This document shows positions 8,547 through 16,370 of a stretch of DNA of 64,000 bases, in pieces. The first letter of the stretch is position 1; every line of letters starts with the position of its first letter. The notes below the pieces were generated by a model. The model had not been told where the DNA came from. It ran no database searches and saw only the letters and a list, made by a program, of their open reading frames with translations. The translations under genes were made by a program, and so were the position numbers. The DNA comes from JAOPZW01 sp963764585 (GTDB taxonomy: Bacteria; Actinomycetota; Thermoleophilia; Solirubrobacterales; Solirubrobacteraceae). The DNA lies in the NCBI GenBank assembly GCA_963764585.1, contig CAVXTB010000006.1, positions 558,001 through 622,000 of the forward strand, read 5' to 3'.

Positions 8547-9938
8547 TCACGACGCCGGTGCGAACACCGGCAGGCTCGTGACGACCCATGCCTTCACCGG
8601 CGAGGCGCGCACGCAAGCGAGCACGGTGTCGCCGGTCGTGCCCGTCGGAAGGTTCGCGACCCAGGTCATCGTGCTGTGTGGCGGTGTCAGGCCGCCGGCG
8701 TCCTCGGTAAACCACGATGGCGCGTGAGATCGCGGGGTCACGGTGCGTGCGAAGCGCCGGAGGTCGGCGATGGTGTGGCTCCCGTCGAGCCGGCCGGCGG
8801 TGTACTGCATGTCCGTGCCGGTGCGGTTGACGGTGTCCAGGACGACCCGCCCGGCGGTGAGGCGGCGAGCCCCGCGGTAGCTGCAGCCGACGGCGTCGAG
8901 GGTCAGCGTGCCATGCACGCGATGTGGCGGGATCGCGAACGGCGCGCCACCGAGCAGCGTCGCCACGAGGTCTCGCTCGAAGCGCGGGCGATCGACCGTC
9001 GACGCGACTTGGACCGGCAGCGCCGATCGCGTGCCTGGCACGAGACGGCCGGCCTGCGCGCCCTTCGTGACGATGTCGAGGCGCCGGGGTGTGGTGCCGA
9101 CGATCCCCGCCCGGACGGTCGCGGCGGCCGCGAGCGGGTCCCAGAAGTACGAGCCGCCGTTGGCCATCCCGGTCGCCGCCATGATCTCGGAGGCCAGCGT
9201 CGCGGCCGGCGTCGGGTAGTGGTAGCGCCCCAACGCCTGGGCGACGAACGTCGTCGCCGGCACGCGGTTGGTGGCGTCGAGCGGCACGAGCGTCACCGGC
9301 GCGCCGCTGCGCAGGACGATCCGCGCGGCGACCGGGTCGACCCAGGCGTTCGTCTCGGCGGCGGGATGATCGGGCGCGTTGCCGGGGACCGTCAGCGCTC
9401 CGGCCATCGCCACGATCCGCCGCACATGACGTGCCATCCCCGGCTCACTGCGCAGCGCCGAGCCGAGGTTCGTCATCGGGGCGAGCTCAAGGATGGTGGC
9501 CTTGCCGCCCGCTGTTGCGACGGCGCGGCGCAGCAGCGTCACGGCATCGCGTTCGGGACGGCCGCGCGCCGGCGGGAGCGTCAGCCCAAAGAGACCGTCG
9601 GCAGCCCCGCGCCACCCGGCCGGCACCTCGTTGAAGCCGCTCAGCGGGAGGTCGGGCCCGCAGGCCACGGGCACATCCGGGCGGTGGGCCACCGCCAGCA
9701 GGTCCTGCGCGATCCGCGCCCCGCCGGGGCAGTGCACGAGCCCGGTACCCGACACGGTCACGGCGCGCAGGTCGACGCCCGGGTCCTGCGCCAGATACAG
9801 CAGTGCCAGGACATCGTCGGAGCTGAGGTCGGTGTCGACGACGAGCGACATACGGGACGTGCCACCGGTCCCGCACCCCGCCGTCACCAGCGCCACCACG
9901 AGGGCGGCAAGCGTAAGTCCGCACCGCAGCCTCTGCAT
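8547..9938 (-). CDS. nucleoside-hydrolase-like lipoprotein
   Basis: A 463-residue exported protein with lipobox LVTAGC near residue 22. An inosine-uridine hydrolase domain follows: the Asp/Ca-binding start is DTDLSSDDVLALL (family DTDPGxDDxxAL), with APMTNLGSAL and ETNAWVDPVAARIVL later. The Pro-Gly of the first motif is replaced by Leu-Ser, so calcium binding may be altered. About 130 C-terminal residues form an extra domain of unknown role. Extracytoplasmic nucleoside salvage is the likely job. It stands alone. Confidence 0.8.
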   Translation of the reverse strand: MQRLRCGLTLAALVVALVTAGCGTGGTSRMSLVVDTDLSSDDVLALLYLAQDPGVDLRAVTVSGTGLVHCPGGARIAQDLLAVAHRPDVPVACGPDLPLSGFNEVPAGWRGAADGLFGLTLPPARGRPERDAVTLLRRAVATAGGKATILELAPMTNLGSALRSEPGMARHVRRIVAMAGALTVPGNAPDHPAAETNAWVDPVAARIVLRSGAPVTLVPLDATNRVPATTFVAQALGRYHYPTPAATLASEIMAATGMANGGSYFWDPLAAAATVRAGIVGTTPRRLDIVTKGAQAGRLVPGTRSALPVQVASTVDRPRFERDLVATLLGGAPFAIPPHRVHGTLTLDAVGCSYRGARRLTAGRVVLDTVNRTGTDMQYTAGRLDGSHTIADLRRFARTVTPRSHAPSWFTEDAGGLTPPHSTMTWVANLPTGTTGDTVLACVRASPVKAWVVTSLPVFAPAS

Positions 9939-10019
9939 GGCCAGAGGCTCCCAGGCCCCTCGCCGCCCGGCATCCGTGCATGCTGGCGGTCCGATCAGTA
10001 GTCCGCCACCAGCGGGCGC

Positions 10020-10232
10020 TCACCCAGGTGATCGCTCAGCGTCGTTCGGTCGCGGCCGCTTGAGCAGCACGATCGGGTGCACGAAACGCCACCCGACGCC
10101 CCAGGATGAAACCATCGCGACGGCTTCCCAGCCCTCCTGGCCCAGCCGATTGAGCTCCTCGATCTCGCTCTTCCGTTTCACGAGATCAAAGGTCATGTAT
10201 TCCCAGCGCTGCATGTCGCTCGTGTAGCGCAT
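10020..10232 (-). CDS. DUF4177-like small protein
   Basis: About 70 residues (64 if the ATG at 10214 is used). The pattern MQRWEYMTFDL...LNRLGQEGWEAVAMV is the core of the DUF4177 family, small cytoplasmic proteins of unknown function. There is no clear Shine-Dalgarno sequence before either ATG. It lies 32 bp downstream of the YjbR-like gene in the same direction and may be cotranscribed with it and the tetR gene. Confidence 0.6.
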   Translation of the reverse strand: MRYTSDMQRWEYMTFDLVKRKSEIEELNRLGQEGWEAVAMVSSWGVGWRFVHPIVLLKRPRPNDAERSPG

Positions 10233-10264
10233 CTGCTGCTGCGCTTCAACTCCGGACCGGTGAG

Positions 10265-10615
10265 CTAAGCGAGCGCGTCGCGCGCCGCGCGCGGCAGGCT
10301 CGCCACGACGAGGTCGTAGCTGTCCTCGATCATGTCGCGGACCATCCGGTCGGGCAGCGAGCCGTCGAGGACGACGGTGTTCCAGTGGCGTTTGTTGAGG
10401 TGGTAGCCGGGGGTGATCGCCGGGTAGTCGGCGCGCAGCTGCTCGGCCAGGCCGGGCTCGCACTTCAGCGAGACGCTCAGCGGCCGCGACCCGAGGGTGC
10501 TGATGGCGAAGATCTTGCCGCCGACCTTGAACACCGACGTCTCGGGGTTGAAGGGGAACTCCTCGATCGCGCCGGGCATCCGCAGGCACTCGCGGCGCAG
10601 GGCTGCCGGCGTCAT
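10265..10615 (-). CDS. MmcQ/YjbR family protein
   Basis: A 116-residue protein with the YjbR/CyaY-like fold pattern: LRMPGAIEEFPFNPETSVFKVGGKIFA, then the signature KRHWNTVVLDGSLP and the terminal IEDSYDLVV. Family members are DNA-binding-like small proteins of unsettled function. Its ATG overlaps the tetR stop by ATGA, so it is probably translated from the tetR mRNA. Confidence 0.85.
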   Translation of the reverse strand: MTPAALRRECLRMPGAIEEFPFNPETSVFKVGGKIFAISTLGSRPLSVSLKCEPGLAEQLRADYPAITPGYHLNKRHWNTVVLDGSLPDRMVRDMIEDSYDLVVASLPRAARDALA

Positions 10616-11211
10616 GGCGCGGTGAGGATCGCCAGGAGGCGCTCGATCACCGGGCGCACGCGCTGCTCGAAGTCGGCGCGCGGGGCGGTGACCTCGTCGA
10701 GGCGCATGCCGTCGATGGCGCTCGCGAGGATCGTCGCGTCGGTGCGCGGGCGCGGCGAGCCGGCGGCGCGCAGCACGCGCTCGGCCAGGTCCTGCACGGC
10801 CTGGCCCCAGGCGACGTGGATCGCGCGCAGCTCCGGGCGTCGGGCCGCCTCGAGTTGCAGGTGGTAGCCGGCGCGTACGCGCAGCAGCCCCTCGCCCTCG
10901 ACCTGCTCGGTCAGCCACGCCGCCAGGGCGCGGGCGATCGACGGCACGTCGGGAGGGCCGTCGGCCAGGCGCTCGGCGTCGCGGGCGATGCGCTCGATCT
11001 CGATCGCCGCGACGCGCCGCAGCGCCTCGGACACGATCTCGTCCTTCGAGGCGAAGTGGTAGGTCGTGGAGGACAGCGAGACGCCGGCCTCGCGGGCGAC
11101 CGCGCGGTGCGTGACGCCGTCGACGCCGTCGCTGCCGATGAGCCGCACCGTCGCCTCGATGATCGCTGCGCGGATGGCCTCGGGGGGCGGTCGGCGGGCG
11201 ACGGTCGCCAT
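10612..11211 (-). CDS. TetR family transcriptional regulator of the copper module
   Basis: A 199-residue repressor-type protein. The N-terminal helix-turn-helix lies at about 12-58 (IIEATVRLIGSDGVDGVTHRAVAREAGVSLSSTTYHFASKDEI) and is followed by an all-helical ligand domain. It is divergent from the multicopper oxidase gene. The intergenic palindrome at 11222-11237 lies 10 bp before its own start, which fits autoregulation and control of the oxidase operon. The inducer is unknown; copper, or an oxidised substrate, is a guess from the neighbours. Confidence 0.87.
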   Translation of the reverse strand: MATVARRPPPEAIRAAIIEATVRLIGSDGVDGVTHRAVAREAGVSLSSTTYHFASKDEIVSEALRRVAAIEIERIARDAERLADGPPDVPSIARALAAWLTEQVEGEGLLRVRAGYHLQLEAARRPELRAIHVAWGQAVQDLAERVLRAAGSPRPRTDATILASAIDGMRLDEVTAPRADFEQRVRPVIERLLAILTAP

Positions 11212-11221
11212 GTGACCGTCA

Positions 11222-11259
11222 CAGTACAGTTGTACTGCGGCTCGTGGGAGGCTTAGGAT
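11222..11259. promoter_or_regulatory. TetR operator (palindrome) overlapping the multicopper oxidase promoter
   Basis: An exact inverted repeat CAGTACA-GT-TGTACTG occupies 11222-11237. Plus-strand box TAGGAT (11254-11259) lies 9 nt before the TTG start of the oxidase, and a 17-bp spacer would put the -35 at 11231-11236, inside the palindrome. On the minus strand, TACTGT (complement of 11221-11226) lies 9 nt from the tetR ATG. Binding by the TetR protein would therefore block both promoters. The operator is inferred, the repeat is seen. Confidence 0.65.
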
Positions 11260-11268
11260 CCCGCGCCG

Positions 11269-12381
11269 TTGACCTCGCCTCCCGAGCCACGCAACGGCCT
11301 GCCCCGCCGCGGTTTCCTCGCCGTGGGCGCCGGCGCGTTCCTGTGCACGATCGGCGGCGAGCGCGTGCTGCTCAGCAAGCCCGGCGATGCCGCCAAGGCC
11401 GATGCCGCCGCGCGCCGGGTGCCACGCCCGCGTGCGTTCACCGCGGCCGCCGCCAAGCCGCCGCAGGGCGCCTCGCCCGTCGACCAGCTGACCTTCGCGA
11501 CGCCCCAGCCGCAGCCGGGCGGCGCCGCGCGCGAGTACTGGGTGCAGGCGCGCGAGGCGCTGTGGGACATCGTGCCCACGCGCCCGCGGCGCGACCAGTG
11601 GCACGGGCGCGCCGTCGCCGGCCCGTCGGTCTACCGCGCCTTCGTCTACCAGCAGATGACCGAGGGCTTCGCCGAGCCGGTCGCGCCGCCGGCGATCCCG
11701 GGGCCGACGCTGCACGCCGAGGTCGGCGACACCGTGGTGGTGCACTTCCGCAACGGGCTGTCGGAGAAGAGCGGCCAAGCGCTGACGATGCACCCGCACG
11801 GCGTCAAGTACAACCCGGAGTACGACGGCGTCTACCTCGGGGACTTCACGCGCGCGGGCGGCTTCATCGAGCCCGGCGCCGAGTTCACCTACACGTGGGA
11901 GGCGACGCCCGACGCGGCCGGCGTCTGGCCCTACCACGACCACGGCCCCAACCACACGCTCAACACCTTCCGCGGGCTGTTCGGCGCGCTCGTCGTGCGC
12001 GAGAAGGGCGCGAAGGTCCCCGACCTCGAGACCGTGCTCTTCTTCCACGCGCTCGCGCCGCCTGTGACCGGCCTCGAGCGCCAGTTCCAGTGCGTCAACG
12101 GGCGCGCGTTCGCCGGCAACACGCCAACCATCCAGGCCAAGGTCGGCCAGGACGTCGCCATCCACGTCATGGGGATGGACTCCAACTTCCATGACTTCCA
12201 CATCCACGGGCACCGCTGGAAGGACCCGAGCGGCACGTTCGTCGACACCCCCGCCGTGGGGCCTAACGAGACGATCACCGCCCGCTTCACCGAGGACAAC
12301 CCGGGCCGCTGGCTGTACCACTGCCACGTCTTTACCCATCAGGACGGTGGGATGGCGGGCTGGTACCTGGTCGAGCCCTAG
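11269..12381 (+). CDS. multicopper oxidase (laccase-like), Tat-exported
   Basis: A 370-residue multicopper oxidase. The N-terminus has a Tat-type signal (PRRGFLAVGAGAFLC, about 12-26). Copper ligands are visible as HPHG (175-178), HDHG (223-226), HIHGH (311-315) and HCHVFTH with Met362. The C-terminal set holds the type 1 Cys352 flanked by type 3 His ligands. With two cupredoxin-like domains it is shorter than three-domain laccases. The start is TTG, apparently leaderless behind TAGGAT. A beta-helix protein and a cupredoxin follow in the same operon. Confidence 0.9.
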   Translation: MTSPPEPRNGLPRRGFLAVGAGAFLCTIGGERVLLSKPGDAAKADAAARRVPRPRAFTAAAAKPPQGASPVDQLTFATPQPQPGGAAREYWVQAREALWDIVPTRPRRDQWHGRAVAGPSVYRAFVYQQMTEGFAEPVAPPAIPGPTLHAEVGDTVVVHFRNGLSEKSGQALTMHPHGVKYNPEYDGVYLGDFTRAGGFIEPGAEFTYTWEATPDAAGVWPYHDHGPNHTLNTFRGLFGALVVREKGAKVPDLETVLFFHALAPPVTGLERQFQCVNGRAFAGNTPTIQAKVGQDVAIHVMGMDSNFHDFHIHGHRWKDPSGTFVDTPAVGPNETITARFTEDNPGRWLYHCHVFTHQDGGMAGWYLVEP

Positions 12382-12403
12382 GAATCGCAGGAGGAGACGC
12401 TTC

Positions 12404-13699
12404 ATGCCGCACATCCGCATCGCCGGCCTCGCCCTCGTGGCGGCGCTCGCCATCCCAGGCGCCGCGCTGGCCGACCAGTACCCGCCGCCGTCCAAGCCGA
12501 CCGTCCAGAAGCCGCCGAAGGGGCCGTTCCACACGCTCACCGTGTGCAAGAAGGGCTGCAAGTACTCGACGATCCAGTCGGCCGTGAACAAGGCGAAGGC
12601 CGGCGACACGGTCAAGGTCAGGAGCGGCACCTACCGCGAGGCGGTGCAGATCACCGGTCCCTCCAAGCGCTACCTCAAGCTGCGCGGCAACCCGGCCGAC
12701 CCGTCGAAGGTCGTCCTCGACGGCTCGCGCGGCAAGGCCGTGCCGCGCCAGAACGGCGTCTGGGTCAACGGGGCCAACCAGGTCACCGTCGACGGCTTCA
12801 CCGCCAAGCACTACAACGGCAACGGCTTCTACGTCGTCAACGTCGACGGCTACGAGCTCAACCACCTCAACGCGACGCTCGTCGGCGTCTACGGCGTCTA
12901 CGCCTTCAACTCGCTGGGCGGCGTCATGGAGAACTCCGAGGCCTCCTACAACAGCGACTCGGGCTTCTACATCGGCCAGACCCCGCCGCAGACCAAGCCC
13001 AAGCGCTCGATCGTCCGCAACGTCAAGGCGTTCGGCAACGTCCTGGGCTTCTCGGGCACCAACATGCGCTACGTGACGATCACGAAGTCGCAGTGGTTCA
13101 ACAACGGCACGGGCATCGTGCCCAACGCGCTGGACTCCGAGAAGTACGCGCCGCCGGAGGACAACGTCATCACCGACAACGATGTCTTCTGGAACAACTT
13201 CAACTACTACGTGGGCGCGCCGTTCAAGCTGCGCAAGCAGGCGACGGCGACGCCCTACCCGGTCGGCGTCGGCATCCTGCTGTTCGGCGGGCGGCGCAAC
13301 CAGGTGACCAACAACCGCGTCTACGGCAACTACCTCGTCGGCGTCGGCGCGCTGAAGCAGATCCTGCTCAAGCAGACCGACGCGGCCGATCTGATCGGCA
13401 ACCAGGTCCACGACAACCAGTTCGGGCTCGGCGGCGCCGACCTCAACGGCCGCGAGCTGTTCTACGACGGCAGCGGGAGCAACAACTGCTTCGGCCCCAA
13501 CGTCGGCGTGCAGAACACGACGCCGGCCAACGGCTCGACGTTCGCGCCGTGCCCGTTCACCGGCGCCAACGCCTTCGACGGCGCCGCGCAGACCGAGGCG
13601 ATCAACTGGAGCCTCGACTCGACGCACGAGGCGAACTGGATCAAGCATCCGCACGCCCCCAAGGCCCGCCTGACGCCGCTGGAGCACTTCACGAAGTGA
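12404..13699 (+). CDS. exported right-handed beta-helix (NosD-like) protein
   Basis: A 431-residue protein with a signal peptide (IAGLALVAALAIPGAALA). The sequence YSTIQSAVNKAKAGDTVKVRSGTY starts a parallel beta-helix with many Asn-ladder coils (NGNGFYVVN, NSDSGFYIGQ, NNGTGIVPNAL, NQVTNNRVYGN). NosD, a periplasmic beta-helix protein of copper-centre assembly, is a distant relative by architecture. Strong Shine-Dalgarno GGAGGAGA lies just before the ATG, 22 bp after the oxidase. Its stop overlaps the cupredoxin GTG. A copper-delivery or surface-scaffold role is inferred. Confidence 0.82.
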   Translation: MPHIRIAGLALVAALAIPGAALADQYPPPSKPTVQKPPKGPFHTLTVCKKGCKYSTIQSAVNKAKAGDTVKVRSGTYREAVQITGPSKRYLKLRGNPADPSKVVLDGSRGKAVPRQNGVWVNGANQVTVDGFTAKHYNGNGFYVVNVDGYELNHLNATLVGVYGVYAFNSLGGVMENSEASYNSDSGFYIGQTPPQTKPKRSIVRNVKAFGNVLGFSGTNMRYVTITKSQWFNNGTGIVPNALDSEKYAPPEDNVITDNDVFWNNFNYYVGAPFKLRKQATATPYPVGVGILLFGGRRNQVTNNRVYGNYLVGVGALKQILLKQTDAADLIGNQVHDNQFGLGGADLNGRELFYDGSGSNNCFGPNVGVQNTTPANGSTFAPCPFTGANAFDGAAQTEAINWSLDSTHEANWIKHPHAPKARLTPLEHFTK

Positions 13700-14067
13700 C
13701 CCGCGTCGTCGCCATCGTCCTCGCCGGCGCCGTGGCTCTCGCCGCGGCGCCGGCCGTGGCGGGCTCGCCTTCCGCGGCCCGCAAGCCGCAGAAGAAGAAG
13801 ATCGAGGTCGCCGACAACTTCTACAGCCCCAAGAAGCTGACCGTGAACCTCAAGTCGCGGATCACGTGGGTGTGGACCGACGAGTCCGCCGACGTCCACG
13901 ACGTCAAGCTCGTCTCCGGGCCGTCGGGCTTCAAGAAGTTCCAGACCGAGCCCGCATCGGCCGGCTACTCGTACTCCAAGACGCTGACCAAGCCCGGCAC
14001 CTACAGGTTCATCTGCACGCTGCACGAGGAGGACAACATGCGGATGACGATCGTCGTTCGGCATTAG
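13696..14067 (+). CDS. plastocyanin-like type 1 copper protein
   Basis: A 123-residue exported cupredoxin: signal peptide about 1-22, then the blue-copper fold. Type 1 ligands are His68 (ADVHDVKL) and the C-x2-H-x4-M set Cys107, His110, Met115 (FICTLHEEDNM). The GTG start overlaps the TGA of the beta-helix gene, so translation is coupled. It is likely the electron donor or acceptor of the neighbouring multicopper oxidase. The stop overlaps that of the convergent hydrolase gene. Confidence 0.9.
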   Translation: MTRVVAIVLAGAVALAAAPAVAGSPSAARKPQKKKIEVADNFYSPKKLTVNLKSRITWVWTDESADVHDVKLVSGPSGFKKFQTEPASAGYSYSKTLTKPGTYRFICTLHEEDNMRMTIVVRH

Positions 14068-14903
14068 CGCTCTTCGCGGCGACCCCCGGCGTGGCGGCGG
14101 ATGAACGCCGCCACCTCGGCTGCCAGCGGCGACCACGTCGTCCCGACCCCGAACAGCAGGTCCCAGCCGTGCCCGGCGATCGCCGGGAGCACGATCAGGC
14201 GCTTGGTCGCCGATCGCACGCGTCGCGCCACCGCGCGCATGTCGGCCACGGGGACGTAGCGATCGCCGCGCGCGACGGCGAAGAGCGCCGGTGCGGTGAC
14301 GCCGTGCGCGGCGGCGCCGGCATCTGCGTCGATCCCGGGCGTCAGCCCCGTCGTGTCGCGCTCGCCCGACAGGTCGACGACCGCCGCCGGGTGCAGCCGC
14401 GCGGCGGCGACGACCGCGATCGCGCCGCCCATCGATGCGCCGACCAGCGCCACCCGGCGTGCTCCGCGGCGGTGCAGCTCCGCCATCGCGGCGGCGACGT
14501 CGATGATCGCGTGGCCACGGCCGCTCGGGCACGGCGAGCGTCCGAAGCAGCGCAGGTCGAAGAGCAGCGCCCGCACGCCGTGGCGCGAGAGGTAGCCGGA
14601 GTAGGGCAACCAGCCGCAGTAGTCCCGCGGGTACTCGTGGATCAGCACCGCGCCGACCGGGCCCGATCCGACGACCACGCCCGACAGCATGACGCCGTCG
14701 CTCGTGCGAAACCGGATCGCCTGCGCGCGGACGCCGGGCTCGCTACAGCGGCGGCCCGGGGCGCTCGCCGGCGCGGCGGCACCGGTGGACGTGGCCCCGG
14801 TACTCGTGGACGTGCTCTTCTTGCGGGTGCTCGAATGCGAGTCGCCGCCGCACCCGGCGACGGCGACGAGCACCGCTGCGAGCAGACCGAGCCGGCGCCT
14901 CAT
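14064..14903 (-). CDS. alpha/beta hydrolase lipoprotein (dienelactone-hydrolase-like)
   Basis: A 279-residue protein with lipobox VAVAGC at about 13-18 and a Ser/Thr/Ala-rich linker (about 24-52). The hydrolase domain has nucleophile motif GASMGG, an Asp in VARGDRYVPV and a His in AIAGHGWDLL. The fold resembles dienelactone hydrolase or BAAT-type esterases. It is anchored outside the membrane; the substrate is unknown. It converges on the copper operon with a 4-bp overlap of stops and is not part of that operon. Confidence 0.78.
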   Translation of the reverse strand: MRRRLGLLAAVLVAVAGCGGDSHSSTRKKSTSTSTGATSTGAAAPASAPGRRCSEPGVRAQAIRFRTSDGVMLSGVVVGSGPVGAVLIHEYPRDYCGWLPYSGYLSRHGVRALLFDLRCFGRSPCPSGRGHAIIDVAAAMAELHRRGARRVALVGASMGGAIAVVAAARLHPAAVVDLSGERDTTGLTPGIDADAGAAAHGVTAPALFAVARGDRYVPVADMRAVARRVRSATKRLIVLPAIAGHGWDLLFGVGTTWSPLAAEVAAFIRRHAGGRREER

Positions 14904-14997
14904 GGCTCGCCGCCGACGGTAGCGCAGGCACGGTCACGAGCGTTGCGCTGCGGTCCGGGCCGTTCGATCACCCGCGACGGCTCACGCGGCGACTCCA

Positions 14998-15384
14998 TCA
15001 GCAGGCGCCACGGCGGTACACGGCGCGGTACGTCGCGTCGTCGCCCTTGAAGACGAGGGTCCCGCGGCCGCGGCCGATCTTGTCGCTGCCGATGAAGTCG
15101 TCCGGATCGGGCGAGTCGGCCTCCCACGCCTGGACGACGTCGCCGACGTGCACGGTGCGGAAGACCGTCAGCCAGCGGCCCTCACGGACGCTGTTCATCT
15201 CCCAGAACTTGGTGTTGACCCTCAGGTAGGGGGAGTCGCCACCGATGAGGTCCTCCTGCCTGTCCACGATGAGCCTGTCGATGCACGCCGGCGGCTTCCT
15301 CGCGCTGGCAGTCGTCGCCAGGCCCGATCCGAGGCAGGCCGCCAGGAGCACTGCGATCCCTGCGATCCGCACCGGCCTCAGCAT
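14998..15384 (-). CDS. secreted C2-like small protein, paralog 2
   Basis: A 128-residue protein with a signal peptide (about 1-28). The mature part has the signature EADSPDPDDFIGSDKI, which resembles the calcium-loop strand of C2 domains (D-x-D...DDxIG). It ends in YRRGAC. Its N-terminus overlaps the end of the upstream paralog by 7 bp. The pair is clearly a tandem duplication. Function unknown; calcium binding is an inference from the acidic loop. Confidence 0.68.
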   Translation of the reverse strand: MLRPVRIAGIAVLLAACLGSGLATTASARKPPACIDRLIVDRQEDLIGGDSPYLRVNTKFWEMNSVREGRWLTVFRTVHVGDVVQAWEADSPDPDDFIGSDKIGRGRGTLVFKGDDATYRAVYRRGAC

Positions 15385-15788
15385 GCGCCTCGCCTCCAGG
15401 CGCCCCGATACCTGGCATGGCCGCTCTCCCACACCAGCGTCCCGCCGAGCAGGCTCGGCTCGATCACGTCGCTGCCGATCAGGTCGTCGGGGTCGGGCGA
15501 GTCCTCGTCGTAGGCCCTGACCTTGTCGCCGAGGTGCACGGTACGGTCGACCGTGGCCCTGGAGCCGTCGTCCATCGAGCCCGGGGCGTGCCAGAAGTTC
15601 GTGCGGATCCTGAGGTAGGGCTCGTCGCCGTCGGCGCTGACGTCCTCACTGCTGTCGACGTAGAAGCGCGTGATGCAGGCCTTCGGGCGCGACGCCGCGC
15701 CCGCAGACGCGACCACAGCCGATGCGGTGATGGACGCGACGAGCGCCGTCAGGGCGATCCTCCGCGCCCATGAGTGCTCAGCGATCAC
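15378..15788 (-). CDS. secreted C2-like small protein, paralog 1
   Basis: A 136-residue paralog of the next gene (shared blocks YLRI-T-FW, TVHLGD-V-A-DEDSPDPDD-IGSD and a WRRGAC/YRRGAC end). Start GTG at 15788 is chosen for the well-placed AAAGGTGG upstream and for the signal peptide that follows (ALTALVASITASAVVASAGAA). Conserved cysteines in ACITRF and at the C-terminus could form a disulfide. The acidic DEDSPDPDD loop looks calcium-binding. No known function. Confidence 0.68.
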   Translation of the reverse strand: MIAEHSWARRIALTALVASITASAVVASAGAASRPKACITRFYVDSSEDVSADGDEPYLRIRTNFWHAPGSMDDGSRATVDRTVHLGDKVRAYDEDSPDPDDLIGSDVIEPSLLGGTLVWESGHARYRGAWRRGAC

Positions 15789-15941
15789 AAGGCACCACCT
15801 TTCTCTCGTTTCACCTGTACGAGGAGAGAGGGCCGTCGTCGCCGAGATATTCCGTGCGCTCGGCAATTCGGCTGGACGTCGCGCAGGCCGAGAGCCATCC
15901 ACCACACCGGTAGGCGCCTTTGCGGCGCTAACCTGCGGCGC

Positions 15942-16340
15942 ATGGCTGCTTCGCTGACCCGCAAGCTGGTGGTCAAGCCGGGGCACAAGGTGCTCGTCGT
16001 CAACGCGCCGGACGGCTACGGCGATGCCCTGCAGGACGCCGTCGTGGTCACGCGCGGCGACCCGGCCAAGGCCGACGCCGTCCACGTCTTCGTCCGCGAC
16101 ACGCGCGAGCTCGCTCGCTTCGGCCCGAAGGCCGTGGCCGGCGCCCAGGCCGGCGCGACTGTCTGGATCGCCTACCCGAAGAAGACGTCGGGCGTGCAGA
16201 CCGACATGACCCGCGACAAGGGCTGGGCCACGGTCACCGACCAGATTGACGCCGTTACGCAGGTCGCGATCGACGACACCTGGAGTGCCCTGCGCTTCAA
16301 GCCCATCGCCGAGGTCCCGCGGCGGGGCGAGCGCCGCTGA
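15942..16340 (+). CDS. conserved hypothetical protein (DUF3052-like)
   Basis: A 132-residue cytoplasmic protein with the repeated pattern LVVKPGHKVLVVNAPDGY and the block VWIAYPKKTSGVQTDMTRDKGW. Similar proteins are widespread and of unknown function; some carry a DUF3052 label, which I cannot verify. The ATG lies 7 nt behind a TAACCT box (15929-15934) with no Shine-Dalgarno, indicating a leaderless mRNA. A strong terminator overlaps its stop codon. Confidence 0.75.
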   Translation: MAASLTRKLVVKPGHKVLVVNAPDGYGDALQDAVVVTRGDPAKADAVHVFVRDTRELARFGPKAVAGAQAGATVWIAYPKKTSGVQTDMTRDKGWATVTDQIDAVTQVAIDDTWSALRFKPIAEVPRRGERR

Positions 16341-16350
16341 CGCTCGCCCC
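16324..16350 (+). terminator. intrinsic terminator-like hairpin
   Basis: A perfect 10-bp stem GGGGCGAGCG/CGCTCGCCCC with a 7-nt loop, followed by TT. It spans the stop codon of the gene ending at 16340 and lies 20 bp before the end of the convergent gene, so it may serve both directions. There is no long U-tract, as usual at this GC content. Confidence 0.6.
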
Positions 16351-16370
16351 TTGCCAACGTTCCCGCCCGG

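Noticed and set aside
8547..16340. Secondary-metabolite gene cluster around the oxidases
   Set aside because: No PKS, NRPS, terpene synthase or RiPP enzyme is present; the ABM-domain protein at 62.3 kb is a lone small protein.
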